Positions 48,314-56,895 of a stretch of DNA of 64,000 nucleotides are shown here, piece after piece. The DNA is from Gyrodactylus bullatarudis (lineage: Eukaryota; Platyhelminthes; Monogenea; Gyrodactylidea; Gyrodactylidae). Where the stretch lies: assembly GCA_012064415.1 (NCBI GenBank), contig SSNU01000106.1:327745-391744 (forward strand), in the 5' to 3' direction. A model generated the notes under the pieces. It was not told where the DNA came from and ran no database searches. It worked only from the letters and a program-made list of their open reading frames with translations. Position 1 is the first letter of the stretch. Each line of letters begins with the position of its first letter. The translations under genes were made by a program, and so were the position numbers.

Positions 48314-50752
48314 TCATATCGGCCAGGGTAGTTGAAGATTGTATGAATAATTTTTCTGAACGCATAGATTTGGTTTGTATAAGTTAATAAAGAATTTCTC
48401 TTTGACCCATACATCTATGCTGTCGTCTCCAGGATTTTTATAAAGAATGGAAAAATTTGAAATTGAGGCAGCATGATTCTCCTGTTTAAGATGTCTTGTA
48501 ATCGCTGTGTCTTTCTTCAAATGATCACTGGATCTTGTAGCAAGTTTCCTTATAGTCCGTCCTATATATGAAGCCCCACAAGTGCATTGAAATTTGTAAA
48601 TCAATAGAGTATTCTCTTCAGGTTTAAGTGAATCCTTATGGATCAAACTGAATAATCTCTGTGTTTTAAATACAATTTTCAATTGTATATTATCGTAATG
48701 TTGATCTATGAGATTAACCAGTCTTTTCCTAACATCATTACTAAAACCGTCACCTTTAAAATTAAGCTTCATGAAAACTGTAGTCTTCACAGCCTCATCT
48801 GTGTTGTTTGTTTCATCAACTGTGATATCAGTTCTATTGATGAATTTGTCCACAAATCTGGCTGGGTAACCATTTTCCATTAGGCATAATTTTGAATTCT
48901 CTATCTCATTAGGCCATTCTTCTGGACTTGCTATTCTTCTAATCCTCTTGCCTAGACCAATTACTAAACCTCTTTTGTGTGAAATAGGACTAAAACTGGC
49001 ATAATGTAGATATTTGCCGTTATCAGTCTTCTTCTTGTAAATATTTCTTGTAATTGATCCATCCTCTTTTCTGGTTAGTTTTACATCTAAGAAACTCAAA
49101 GAATTATTAGATTCTTTCTCCATGGTAAATTTAATATTAGGATGAAACGAGTTCATTTTGGAGAAAAAATTGTCTGTAATAACATTGGGTTTCATTAGAA
49201 TAAACGTGTCATCAACATATCTGATGTAAACATCAGTGAAAGAATTGATAGTATCAGACATGTTAGTCATTTCTAACCATCCTAGAAAGATATCAGCTAA
49301 AAGAGGACTTAGAGGTGAACCCATGGCTATCCCGTCTTTTTGAATAAAAACAGTGTTTTGAAAAGATAATGGAACATTAGTGCAACAAATCTTAACAAGA
49401 TTCGCTATTTCATTACTATCCATTTCAAAACCACCGTATTCATCAATAAAAGACTTGATTACTGTTAAGGTCTCCTCTATAGGAACACTAGGAAATAAAG
49501 AACTTATATCTAATGAAATCATTTCATTTAAACCAATATTTAAATCTTTAATTTTATCAACAAAAGAAAACGTATCTTTTACAACATATTTAGCATAATA
49601 TGTATGTATTGGTTTTAACACATCAATTAACCACTTCGCTAAATTATGTTGCGGACATGACGACATATCCAAGATAGGCCTTATTGGAAATACCTCTGGA
49701 ACAATATTGTCCACTATCTTATGTGTCTTAGGATGTAGATATAATCTAGACATCCTGGTATGCTTCTTAGCTATAAAACTTCTAGTTTTATCCGAGATTA
49801 TATTCCTATCATACAACCCTTTTGCTATCTTATACATGGAACGTTCCATGGATTCCATTTCCTTATAATATGTAGATCTTTCTTGCCCAGTATTAATAAA
49901 TTTACTTTCATCCGAAAGGAAATCTAACCCTGCTTTAAAATAATCTTCTCTATTCATTATCACTATTCCCTTTCCCTTGTCTGGCTTGGTTAAAAAGATG
50001 TTTTCATTAGATTTAAGTTCTTTGAGTGCTACAAAATGTTTTTGAGTTAGTAAACTAGACCTTAGAGGTTTACGATCAAAACTTCTATAAATAGTTAAAA
50101 GGTCAAGTTTAAACTTCTCTGTGTTGGCATCATCCTTGTGATTATTTGTGAGACCAAGTTCATACATTAAACGTTCGAAAGCTGCCTTGTCTTCAATTTC
50201 ATTATTTCTCTTAGGGATACAAAAATTAGGACCAAGAGACAAGATTTCTTTCTGCTCCTTAGATAACTCAATATCTGCGAAGTTGAAGATACCTTTTTCA
50301 TGAAAACGAAGACCTTTCCCGAATTCTTTAAACAGAGAATCATATTTATGAAACATAACACGTTCTCCAGATTCAACAAGGAATCTTAGTAAAGCATCAT
50401 TAAAATCTGAATCAATCTCCATGAGAACCATCTTATTAGCAATACAATTTAAAAGAATTCGAGTCCTCTCTTCAATTTTATGAACTTCCTCTTTAACCTT
50501 GAGAATAACATGTTCTTCTTTATGAAATCGAACATCTCGTGGAATTTTCTTCCAGAAAGACCTGGGATAATGATTCCGTTCCAGACATTCACGATAAAAC
50601 TTCAACTGGCCATAAGAATAGTAAAGTTTAGAATTGGAGGAAAGAATTGAGCGAAGTAAAGATTTTTGTTCAAGGGCCCGGTGGGTAAGATTATTACGAG
50701 TAAAATATTCACGTAAATTTTCATAAACGTCCGAGAATCCTCTAAAGTTCAT
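48314..50752 (-). CDS. Penelope-like reverse transcriptase with GIY-YIG endonuclease
   Basis: 812 codons, uninterrupted, of normal full length for the family. It copies element RNA into DNA at a nicked target. Order: an N-terminal region with the conserved TKPDKGKGIV (255-264); RPI at 358-360; motif A SLDISSLFPSVP with catalytic D415; motif B MGSPLSPLLADIF (477-489); motif C RYVDD with D514 and D515; SFLDVKL (553-559). A linker leads to the GIY-YIG nuclease: LIYKFQCTCGASYIG (717-731), arginines in RTIRKLATR, and glutamate 785 in VKEKFFINLYKPNLC. All catalytic residues I can check are present. The ATG lies at the pseudo-LTR edge, 43 bases after the predicted ribozyme cut. No introns seen. Confidence 0.93.
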   Translation of the reverse strand: MNFRGFSDVYENLREYFTRNNLTHRALEQKSLLRSILSSNSKLYYSYGQLKFYRECLERNHYPRSFWKKIPRDVRFHKEEHVILKVKEEVHKIEERTRILLNCIANKMVLMEIDSDFNDALLRFLVESGERVMFHKYDSLFKEFGKGLRFHEKGIFNFADIELSKEQKEILSLGPNFCIPKRNNEIEDKAAFERLMYELGLTNNHKDDANTEKFKLDLLTIYRSFDRKPLRSSLLTQKHFVALKELKSNENIFLTKPDKGKGIVIMNREDYFKAGLDFLSDESKFINTGQERSTYYKEMESMERSMYKIAKGLYDRNIISDKTRSFIAKKHTRMSRLYLHPKTHKIVDNIVPEVFPIRPILDMSSCPQHNLAKWLIDVLKPIHTYYAKYVVKDTFSFVDKIKDLNIGLNEMISLDISSLFPSVPIEETLTVIKSFIDEYGGFEMDSNEIANLVKICCTNVPLSFQNTVFIQKDGIAMGSPLSPLLADIFLGWLEMTNMSDTINSFTDVYIRYVDDTFILMKPNVITDNFFSKMNSFHPNIKFTMEKESNNSLSFLDVKLTRKEDGSITRNIYKKKTDNGKYLHYASFSPISHKRGLVIGLGKRIRRIASPEEWPNEIENSKLCLMENGYPARFVDKFINRTDITVDETNNTDEAVKTTVFMKLNFKGDGFSNDVRKRLVNLIDQHYDNIQLKIVFKTQRLFSLIHKDSLKPEENTLLIYKFQCTCGASYIGRTIRKLATRSSDHLKKDTAITRHLKQENHAASISNFSILYKNPGDDSIDVWVKEKFFINLYKPNLCVQKNYSYNLQLPWPI

Positions 50753-50862
50753 AATTCAAAATTCAATAGTAGGAAGAGAATATATTAAATCACTAGATGT
50801 ACATTTCTAAAAGGATCATCAGTAGTGTCACTTTTAAAATGATATAATTTTAAAAGGTAATT
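50751..50862 (-). repeat. Penelope pseudo-LTR, upstream truncated copy
   Basis: Matches the last 110 bp of the downstream copy, then diverges after CTTTTAAAATTATATCATTT (minus strand). It directly precedes and touches the start codon. Confidence 0.75.
50791..50827 (-). ncRNA. Hammerhead ribozyme motif, upstream pseudo-LTR
   Basis: Identical to the downstream motif: CACTA 50823-50827, core CTGATGA, GAAA, TGTACA, TC 50796-50797 and TAGTG 50791-50795. Cleavage between 50796 and 50795 would give an RNA with a 43-base leader before the ATG. Confidence 0.65.
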
Positions 50863-51779
50863 CAAATATAAATAAGACTGAAATCCAAACAAAAAATTAA
50901 ATGCATTTTTGTGAGTTTTTTACCAGCTAAAATATGCTTTTTAGACTTTTTGAGGCCCTAATTATTGCCAATTATTTAGTTTTAATTGAAAAGGGAAGGG
51001 AAACGATTGAAAATTTGTTCAATCGAGTTACCCGTTATATTTTTAAATAAATAATCTTACTAACAAAGTTACCTCACACGCTTGCATATCAAACTTTGAT
51101 AAGAATCTTTTTGAAAAATACCATTCAAAATCTCTTTTACTTTAGATTCTAGTTCTGTCCGAACTTTATTCATCAAAGAATGAAACAGAGATCAAAGAGA
51201 TTAACAGCCTGGTGGATTTATTGATCTTAAGTTGTTCTGAGAGTCCCTCTGGGTTATTTTTTTCAATCTTGGAAGCCATATTCTCAAATCAGTTCAAATC
51301 TTACATAATTCTTTCATAAAATGTGAATTTTTCTATCAAAGATAGTGTCAAGATAGTTAAAATTCTGAAATTAATCCTTAAATTTCTTACTATCATCGAG
51401 TAATTGAATTCCAAATTATTATTATTATTATACTCACAAGTAGACAAAAGCTGAGTCTTTATTGATTTTTAATCAAGTTTTATTATTGCACAATTCGTTC
51501 ATCATCATTGAAGAAATAAATTTAGAGTTTTAATTGTTTTTCGATAGGGGTTTTCCAAAAATTACATTGAATGTTTGCAATTGATTACTTTTCAAGGGGA
51601 GATTTTTTCAGAATACAATCTATAGAAAAATATCCGTGATTTCTCTCTGTCTGATAAAGGATTGAAAAAAAGTCAATGAAATAATTTAGATTTGAATTGA
51701 AACTTTCAAGATTCTGAATTAAATTTCGACCATAACTCGATTGATGACGATTCACGTAATTTTCCAAGAATATTCGAAA

Positions 51780-51985
51780 ATCAAATCAATTTATATGAAG
51801 ATTAAATTATAATTTGTACAAAATTCGGAATTTTTTCATCAAGAAATCGAATTTGTTGAAGAAATTTTGAGGCCCACTTTCACAATAAGGAGGAAATATT
51901 TTTGAAAAAATTACTTTTTTTCAAAATTATGGCATGTATTCCAAATCTCGAGTTAGCACCAAAATCCCAATTTGGCGCTCCAGGT
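51780..51985. repeat. Fold-back family, left-arm fragment
   Basis: TATATGAAGATTAAATTATAA, TCATCAAGAAATCGAATTTG, GGCCCACTTTC, and CAATTTGGCGC at the right edge, where the next repeat begins. Confidence 0.5.
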
Positions 51986-51989
51986 TATA

Positions 51990-52460
51990 TTAGAGTTCTT
52001 CAGAAAGATTCCGAAAATTTCCGAATCGCCACAATTTGATTTCAGATATAAACAAAAAAATAATTATAAAATAAGTTCTGATTTGTTTAATTGTATAGAA
52101 ATCCTAAATATTAGTGATGATTACTAAGTAATCAAATAACAATTCTTTTCTAAAGCTGACATCATCACTAGTTAGTGCTAGATTTGATATTATGAAACCT
52201 TGAAGAACCTTAAATAGGTCAAGAGAAGATCCTAGTTACCCTTAGAGATGGTTCTTGCGAAGAGGAAGGTATCAAATCTCTTCTAGACTTGTTGTAAACT
52301 CTTGAATTTTAATTTGAACTATCTAATTTTAATCCTTTTTTCAACCTGAAAAAAATTTACAATATTATTGAAAATGAATACTTGTTTTAATGATTTTATT
52401 TTTGGTATCTTTTCAGATTTTTTCTGACGGATCCGAATCTGAATTATCTGAAGAACCCTA
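51990..52460 (+). mobile_element. GGGTTCTTCAGA-ended element, compact copy
   Basis: About 471 bp with ends TAGAGTTCTTCAGA and TCTGAAGAACCCTA. Inside, GGTTCTTGCGAAGAGGAAG is followed by GTATCAAATC and, 150 bp later, TTTTCAG with ATTTTTTCTGACGGATCC and an acidic open stretch (SDGSESELSEE). The layout is like two small exons of a transposase N-terminus around an intron, but nothing catalytic remains. Related copies at 7911 and 25431. Confidence 0.5.
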
Positions 52461-53616
52461 ATAATCATTATATGCTAGTGATAAATCCAAAAGAAATGCC
52501 CCTGTGTAATATGAGAAAAACGTTTTTATTATTCTTAAGGATTGTTGAGCTTGACACATGATCATTGTTGCATTCAAAAAAATCAATTAAAATTCTCTAG
52601 GAATCATCAATTAGTGTCTGTGATTATTCTAATAGACATGATCTTTATTCGTGCCATTCTTACAACTTTTATTCGAGAGAGTAAAAATGACAATTTCCAG
52701 GATGACTATGAATTCTATAAAATTCAAAAAAGATTATTCCCTAATAAAAATCTCATGATTGATTTGTCATGCCGAGAGTTTTTTCTTGAAAATTGACTAA
52801 TAAAACCCTTTCTTTTCCATCGAATAGGTCTTTGTAAAAGCAACTGTTTCTCAACTAAAGTTTGATATTTCTAATGAAGCTTCCATCAATTATTACTCTC
52901 TACAAATCATGTATTTCGACAGGCTCTCCTCCTTCAAGTAACTGAATAGATTTCTAAGGTCACCTCTCGAATAATATGATAACTTTTTTTAATATTCTCT
53001 ATTTGTGTAAGCGCTAGGTTTGACGAATATCCAAGAACCCTTATATATCTTGGTAATACGCAACGATTAACACTTTTTTATGTTTTATATTTCGGTATGG
53101 AATAATATTGAAAATTGCTTGTCTATCAAACATGAAGATTTTGAACTTGGTTAGAAAAAAATTTTAAGTTATATAAAAATATTTTTATTAGTGAGTTTAT
53201 GTCATAAAATGAGGGGGTTTTCATTGAATTTTTATTAAAAATTTTAAGGGGCTTACTCGATTGAAGGACGCCCTGATCAAAAACTTGATTGGATTTTAGC
53301 AATATGTGTTGATTAGCTATTCGAAATAAGTTATTACAATATTCAATGAATATTATTCATATAGCCAGGATTCGAAGCCGGGTCTTCAACGTTTCTAGGC
53401 CCTGTTTATCTCTCATAGTCTTGGCACCACATACACACTGGTTTTTATCCGAATGGCTCAGTGAGAGCTTCTATTTTAATTGCTGCACAGATATATATTT
53501 AGAGTATAGCATTCAAAAATCATGCTGGAATCCTGGAGGTGTAAAAGTTATTGATTTAAAAAAAGGATTTTTAAACATTAATTGCATCATTTCTCAAATT
53601 ACAGAATAATGCTTAA

Positions 53617-54062
53617 CTCTTAAAGTCCCACTGGGTTATTTCTATCACACGTCATTTTAGCAACTCATAATTATTAATTCAAGCCTCAGAAAATACCTTG
53701 TTTACTAGCCATTCGATAGGAAATTTATTAATCTTCTGGAATACGCAAATAATTTGGCTCTATCATTAGTCAAACTCGTCCTATACTAATTTAAAGAGAG
53801 TTGATTTTTTTTGAAAACCTACTTCCCAGTGTCATAGGTAGAAAGTAAGAGAACTTTTATCGAGAAATCATACCTGTAAATATGGAATCGTCTGAACTCT
53901 ATCTGCTAAACCAACAAAAGCTGACCCATTTTTTGATCGATAACTTGTGAACCAAAAATAATAGCGTTGAAAAAACTGTAGATTCGTAATCAACATATTC
54001 ACAAACCATGGGACAAAAGATTGAATGCGAGTCATGAAAAAAATTCTCTGGTACTTTAAGGG
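53617..54062. mobile_element. TTAA-flanked piggyBac-type MITE
   Basis: 446 bp starting CTCTTAAAGTCCCA and ending TGGTACTTTAAGGG, between TTAA at 53613-53616 and 54063-54066. The left portion (ATTCGATAGGAAATTTATTAA) is the inverse of the shared segment at 2578-2655. It ends about 120 bp before exon 3 of the cadherin gene. Confidence 0.65.
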
Positions 54063-54182
54063 TTAAATATGTCTTTCTATCTTATTGAAGATCGATGTAA
54101 TGTATCTAGTTCTATATAAAATATTAGTACTCGAAATCAAATTAAGAGGATATTAAATTTTTTTAAATATTTATTTCAACAG

Positions 54183-54422
54183 GTTATTGCTAGAGACAAT
54201 GGTCCAACATCCTTATCATCCTCAGCAACAGTTTCAGTTAATCTGATCGATATCAATGATAAGCCTCCAATTTTCGACAAGCAAGGATATTATTTTGAAG
54301 TTGAAGAGAATTTCAACAATCTCAATGGAGAGCCCAGAAAGATTGGCTATGTAAAGGCATACGATGAAGATGAAAATTCAGAGGTTGAATATCGAATTAT
54401 TGGATCAAAGTCAAAATTTGAG
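54183..54422 (+). CDS. Protocadherin-like protein, exon 3 (end of EC5, most of EC6)
   Basis: Internal exon of 80 codons. The acceptor follows a T-rich tract and TTTCAACAG; the donor is GAG|GTTAGT; both are phase 0. It opens with VIARDNG, which closes EC5, followed by the linker DINDKPP. EC6 then begins with an FEVEEN strand and the AYDEDENSE calcium motif. The segment FNNLNGEPRK makes the first part of EC6 slightly longer than usual. The exon stops inside EC6, and the GSKSKFE end joins VNSDG in exon 4. Confidence 0.94.
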
Positions 54423-54802
54423 GTTAGTTTATTTTCCATAAAGAATTCGAGTATTTTAAAGAATTTTAGGAATTCTGATATGAATATGGTAATTTTTCAA
54501 GTTTCGATTTGACACCTATTAATTCCCATTTTTCGAACTTTGAGCATAAAATTTTGTTTGATTTGAAATTAAGATAGGGCTCAAGAGAAGTTTTTTTATG
54601 ATCAAGATTATTCAGGAAAATCAATTCAACTGAATCTGATGATTCACGTCAATTTCGTTTGGATTTTAATTTCTTGGCCATTTTCATCACTTTAAAAAAT
54701 GATCGTAATTATAAAAAATGAAATTATTATTTTTGATTGCAATTTTTCTACAAACTGTTAAAGCACCAGTTTCACTAAAGATAGTTGATATCAAAATAAA
54801 AA

Positions 54803-56038
54803 GGATTAATCTCAAAAGTAGCACCAAAATTTTCATAAATTCCGAAAGTAGCCCCAAATCTATTCGAGAAATTCCAAAAGTAGCCCCAAAGTGGGAATAA
54901 TCCTAAAACTAGCCCCATTCTAGAAAATTTATCTCAGATTTAGCCCCAAAATTTTCCAAAATTAACCCCATCATAATTCAGTTTATCTTTCTCAACTGAA
55001 TTATAAAGATAGTATGCTTAGGAATTTTTAAATGTGTTTATATGAACCCATACCTGTGGAAAGCAGCTCAGGCAGAAGATATTTCTTCTTTTGAAACAAT
55101 AATGAATGAGATCGATAAAATAAACCCTAACGTCGTGAAATATCTCAAAGATATACCTTTGGAGAACTGGACAAACTTTGCATTTCCTGTATGTCGTTAC
55201 GGTTTTCTTACCTCAAATGTTGCAGAATCCATAAATGCTAAATTATTGAATATTCGCAATCTTCATCCATTTCACGGAAGTATTTCATTCATAAATTACC
55301 TCTCGGATTTATTTGTATCAAGAAAAGTGAAATATGCTGATGAAACCTCCCTTTTATCTGACTATTATATGCTTAAAGTTGCGAATTCTATCGAAACTTC
55401 GAAATTCTTGAAAGTCTATCAAACTACAATAGAAGGTACTTATCAAGTTACAAAAGAGAGGAATAGTTCTATTCGAAAAATCGTTGATTATAATTCACTC
55501 AAGTGTTCCTGTAACTTTATGAAAACTAATGGCTATCCTTGTGCTCATCTTTTTGCTGTCTCAAAATATTTATCTATTTCACCCAATGATTTAGCACCTT
55601 CCTTTTACAAAATGGACTCAGTAAAAAGAACATATTCTGGATCGATTAACCTCTGTGATCTCGACGATCTTGAAGAGCAATGCTTGTTTGGACTTGATGC
55701 AAAGAAGAAAAGAGGCCGACCACGTAAATTAAGAATAAGATCTAAGGATGAGAAAAGAAGATGAATACCAAAGAAAATTTATCAATAAAACTTTTATGAA
55801 GAAATATGAGCAACTTATTTTTAATTGTTAATAGAGATGATAAACACATTTAAAAATTCCTAAACATACTATCTTTATAATTCAGTTGAGAAAGATAAAC
55901 TGAATTATGATGGGGTTAATTTTGGGGCTAAATCTGAGATAAATTTTCTAGAATGGGGCTAGTTTTAGGATTATTCCCACTTTGGGGCTACTTTTGGAAT
56001 TTCTCGAATAGATTTGGAGCTACTTTTGAGATTAACCC
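54803..56038 (+). mobile_element. Mutator-like (MULE) element, internally deleted, with 9-bp target duplication
   Basis: A 1236-bp element with ends GGATTAATCTCAAAAGTAG and the inverse CTACTTTTGAGATTAACCC. It is flanked by an exact 9-bp repeat AAATAAAAA (54794-54802, 56039-56047); nine bases is the MULE hallmark. Inverted arms: about 54803-55040 and 55842-56038. Each arm carries spaced copies of a TAGCCCCAAA-like box, six on the left and fewer on the right. The inside encodes only a transposase C-terminus. Confidence 0.85.
55042..55764 (+). CDS. MULE transposase C-terminal portion with SWIM finger and AT-hook
   Basis: 240 codons, intact, starting at an ATG on the inner edge of the left inverted arm. 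Residues 42-70 (NWTNFAFP ... TSNVAESINAKLL) match the conserved stretch after the DDE core in Mutator-like transposases. The SWIM zinc finger is C155, C157, C167 and H169 (KCSCNF ... YPCAHLFA). The tail is a textbook AT-hook, KKRGRPRK (222-229), plus a basic end. The N-terminal DNA-binding domain and the DDE catalytic residues are missing, so it cannot transpose. If expressed, it could still be a DNA-binding protein, perhaps a competitor of the full transposase; that is inference. The remnant at 17031-17363 is a relative. Confidence 0.8.
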   Translation: MNPYLWKAAQAEDISSFETIMNEIDKINPNVVKYLKDIPLENWTNFAFPVCRYGFLTSNVAESINAKLLNIRNLHPFHGSISFINYLSDLFVSRKVKYADETSLLSDYYMLKVANSIETSKFLKVYQTTIEGTYQVTKERNSSIRKIVDYNSLKCSCNFMKTNGYPCAHLFAVSKYLSISPNDLAPSFYKMDSVKRTYSGSINLCDLDDLEEQCLFGLDAKKKRGRPRKLRIRSKDEKRR

Positions 56039-56700
56039 AAATAAAAATTCACTATTTTCCTACCGATAGTCAGGAACAAAATAAGCCGAGAAGTTAATTC
56101 TAAATTGATAATTTCTGATCTCAAGGTTTTTATTTATTCCAGTTATTTGTATTTTCCATGTTTTACTAACTGAGATCAAAATTTTGGTGATTTCATCGTG
56201 TGAGAGGGATCGAACGTTATTTATCTGGATCGCCATCAGACAAGATCAAAAATGGTCGTTGAGATTTTAGGAAACACTCCATTATAGCGCTAAGGTCTAA
56301 TTCCTATTTTTCGACCATTTTTACTGCTTAAGAATTTATAATCAAGGATGATCAGAGATCAGTTCAAAATAACGGTTCTTTCAAAAAGTGAATGGTGACA
56401 ATAGGGTTCTGTCTATTGATGATGCTGAAAAATAACGTTTGATTCTATTCAAAAATTTTCAACTTAAAGTTTAAAAAATAGAATAACTCGAGGTTTAAAA
56501 TTTTTCGAATTTCCTCTTTTTCAATGTTTGATCTCAAAAATTTTGTTCAAATCTTGAGATCATATAACTTTTTGGTGATTTCTACCTTTGCTCTTAAAGA
56601 ATCTCACACAAGGATTTTATTATTCATGAAATTCTTGAGCTCATTTAATAAAAAGAGTTTTAATATCAGATATTGATGGGAATTTAAAAATTTCTTCCAG

Positions 56701-56895
56701 GTAAACAGTGATGGTTTACTGAGTGCAATAGGTCTCTTAGACCGTGAAATTCGTGAGAGCCATATCCTGACGGTGCTTGCCATAGATAGTGAAAAGAACT
56801 CCATTCGACATACAGTGGCCACTACTGTTCAAATCAAAGTTCTTGATGTTAATGATAATGCGCCATTATTTAGGATGCCAAAGCCTAATGAAAAA
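56701..56895 (+). CDS. Protocadherin-like protein, exon 4 (end of EC6, start of EC7)
   Basis: Internal exon of 65 codons between TTTCTTCCAG and a GTGAGT donor, phase 0 at both ends. It encodes the second half of EC6: the VNSDGLLS turn, the LLDRE calcium box, the VLAIDSE strand, and the linker DVNDNAP that begins EC7. It stops about ten residues into EC7, the same relative position at which exon 1 stops in EC5. Confidence 0.94.

Larger units (their letters stand above)
48077..50862 (-). mobile_element. Penelope-like retroelement with pseudo-LTRs, near complete
   Basis: An intact 812-codon ORF lies between two directly repeated pseudo-LTR sequences. The downstream one (48077-48306 on this strand's 3' side) is about 230 bp; the upstream one (50751-50862) keeps only its last 110 bp. 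Each carries a hammerhead motif. pLTR-ORF-pLTR with ribozymes is the known structure of many animal Penelope-like elements. It lies antisense to the host gene. The intact frame and the close similarity to the 44.5-kb copy suggest recent activity. I could not define a target duplication. Confidence 0.85.
38811..54182 (+). other. Intron 2 of the cadherin gene (about 15.4 kb)
   Basis: Donor GTAAGT, acceptor CAACAG. It holds the nested TTAA MITE, the mariner-like MITE and the intact Penelope-like element on the opposite strand. About 38811-41027, 46140-47280, 50870-51780 and 52470-53610 show nothing recognisable. A perfect small palindrome (GATCAGTGATCACTGATC) is at about 39648-39665. Confidence 0.85.
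54423..56700 (+). other. Intron 3 of the cadherin gene (about 2.3 kb)
   Basis: Donor GTTAGT, acceptor CTTCCAG. More than half is the MULE-derived element. The flanks (54450-54710, 56050-56640) contain faint fold-back scraps only. Confidence 0.85.

Noticed and set aside
48117..48365. ORF of 82 codons on the minus strand, also seen at 44473-44697 on the plus strand
   Set aside because: It lies in the pseudo-LTR and is shared only because the non-coding repeat is shared; it overlaps the hammerhead motif.
53440..53540. tRNA-like A box (GGCTCAGTGAGAGC) and TTCGAA...GG boxes around 53370-53530
   Set aside because: Spacing and strands do not agree and no cloverleaf can be drawn; at most a decayed SINE.
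54638..54665. A second CTGATGA hammerhead core (CTGATGATTCACG)
   Set aside because: No GAAA at the right distance and no complementary flanks. Other CTGATGA strings (about 2893, 6325, 18011) fail the same test.
54718..54900. 60-codon ORF starting with a hydrophobic stretch
   Set aside because: More than half is the MULE inverted arm; the repeated SSPKSIREIP-type peptide is just the TAGCCCCAAA boxes translated.
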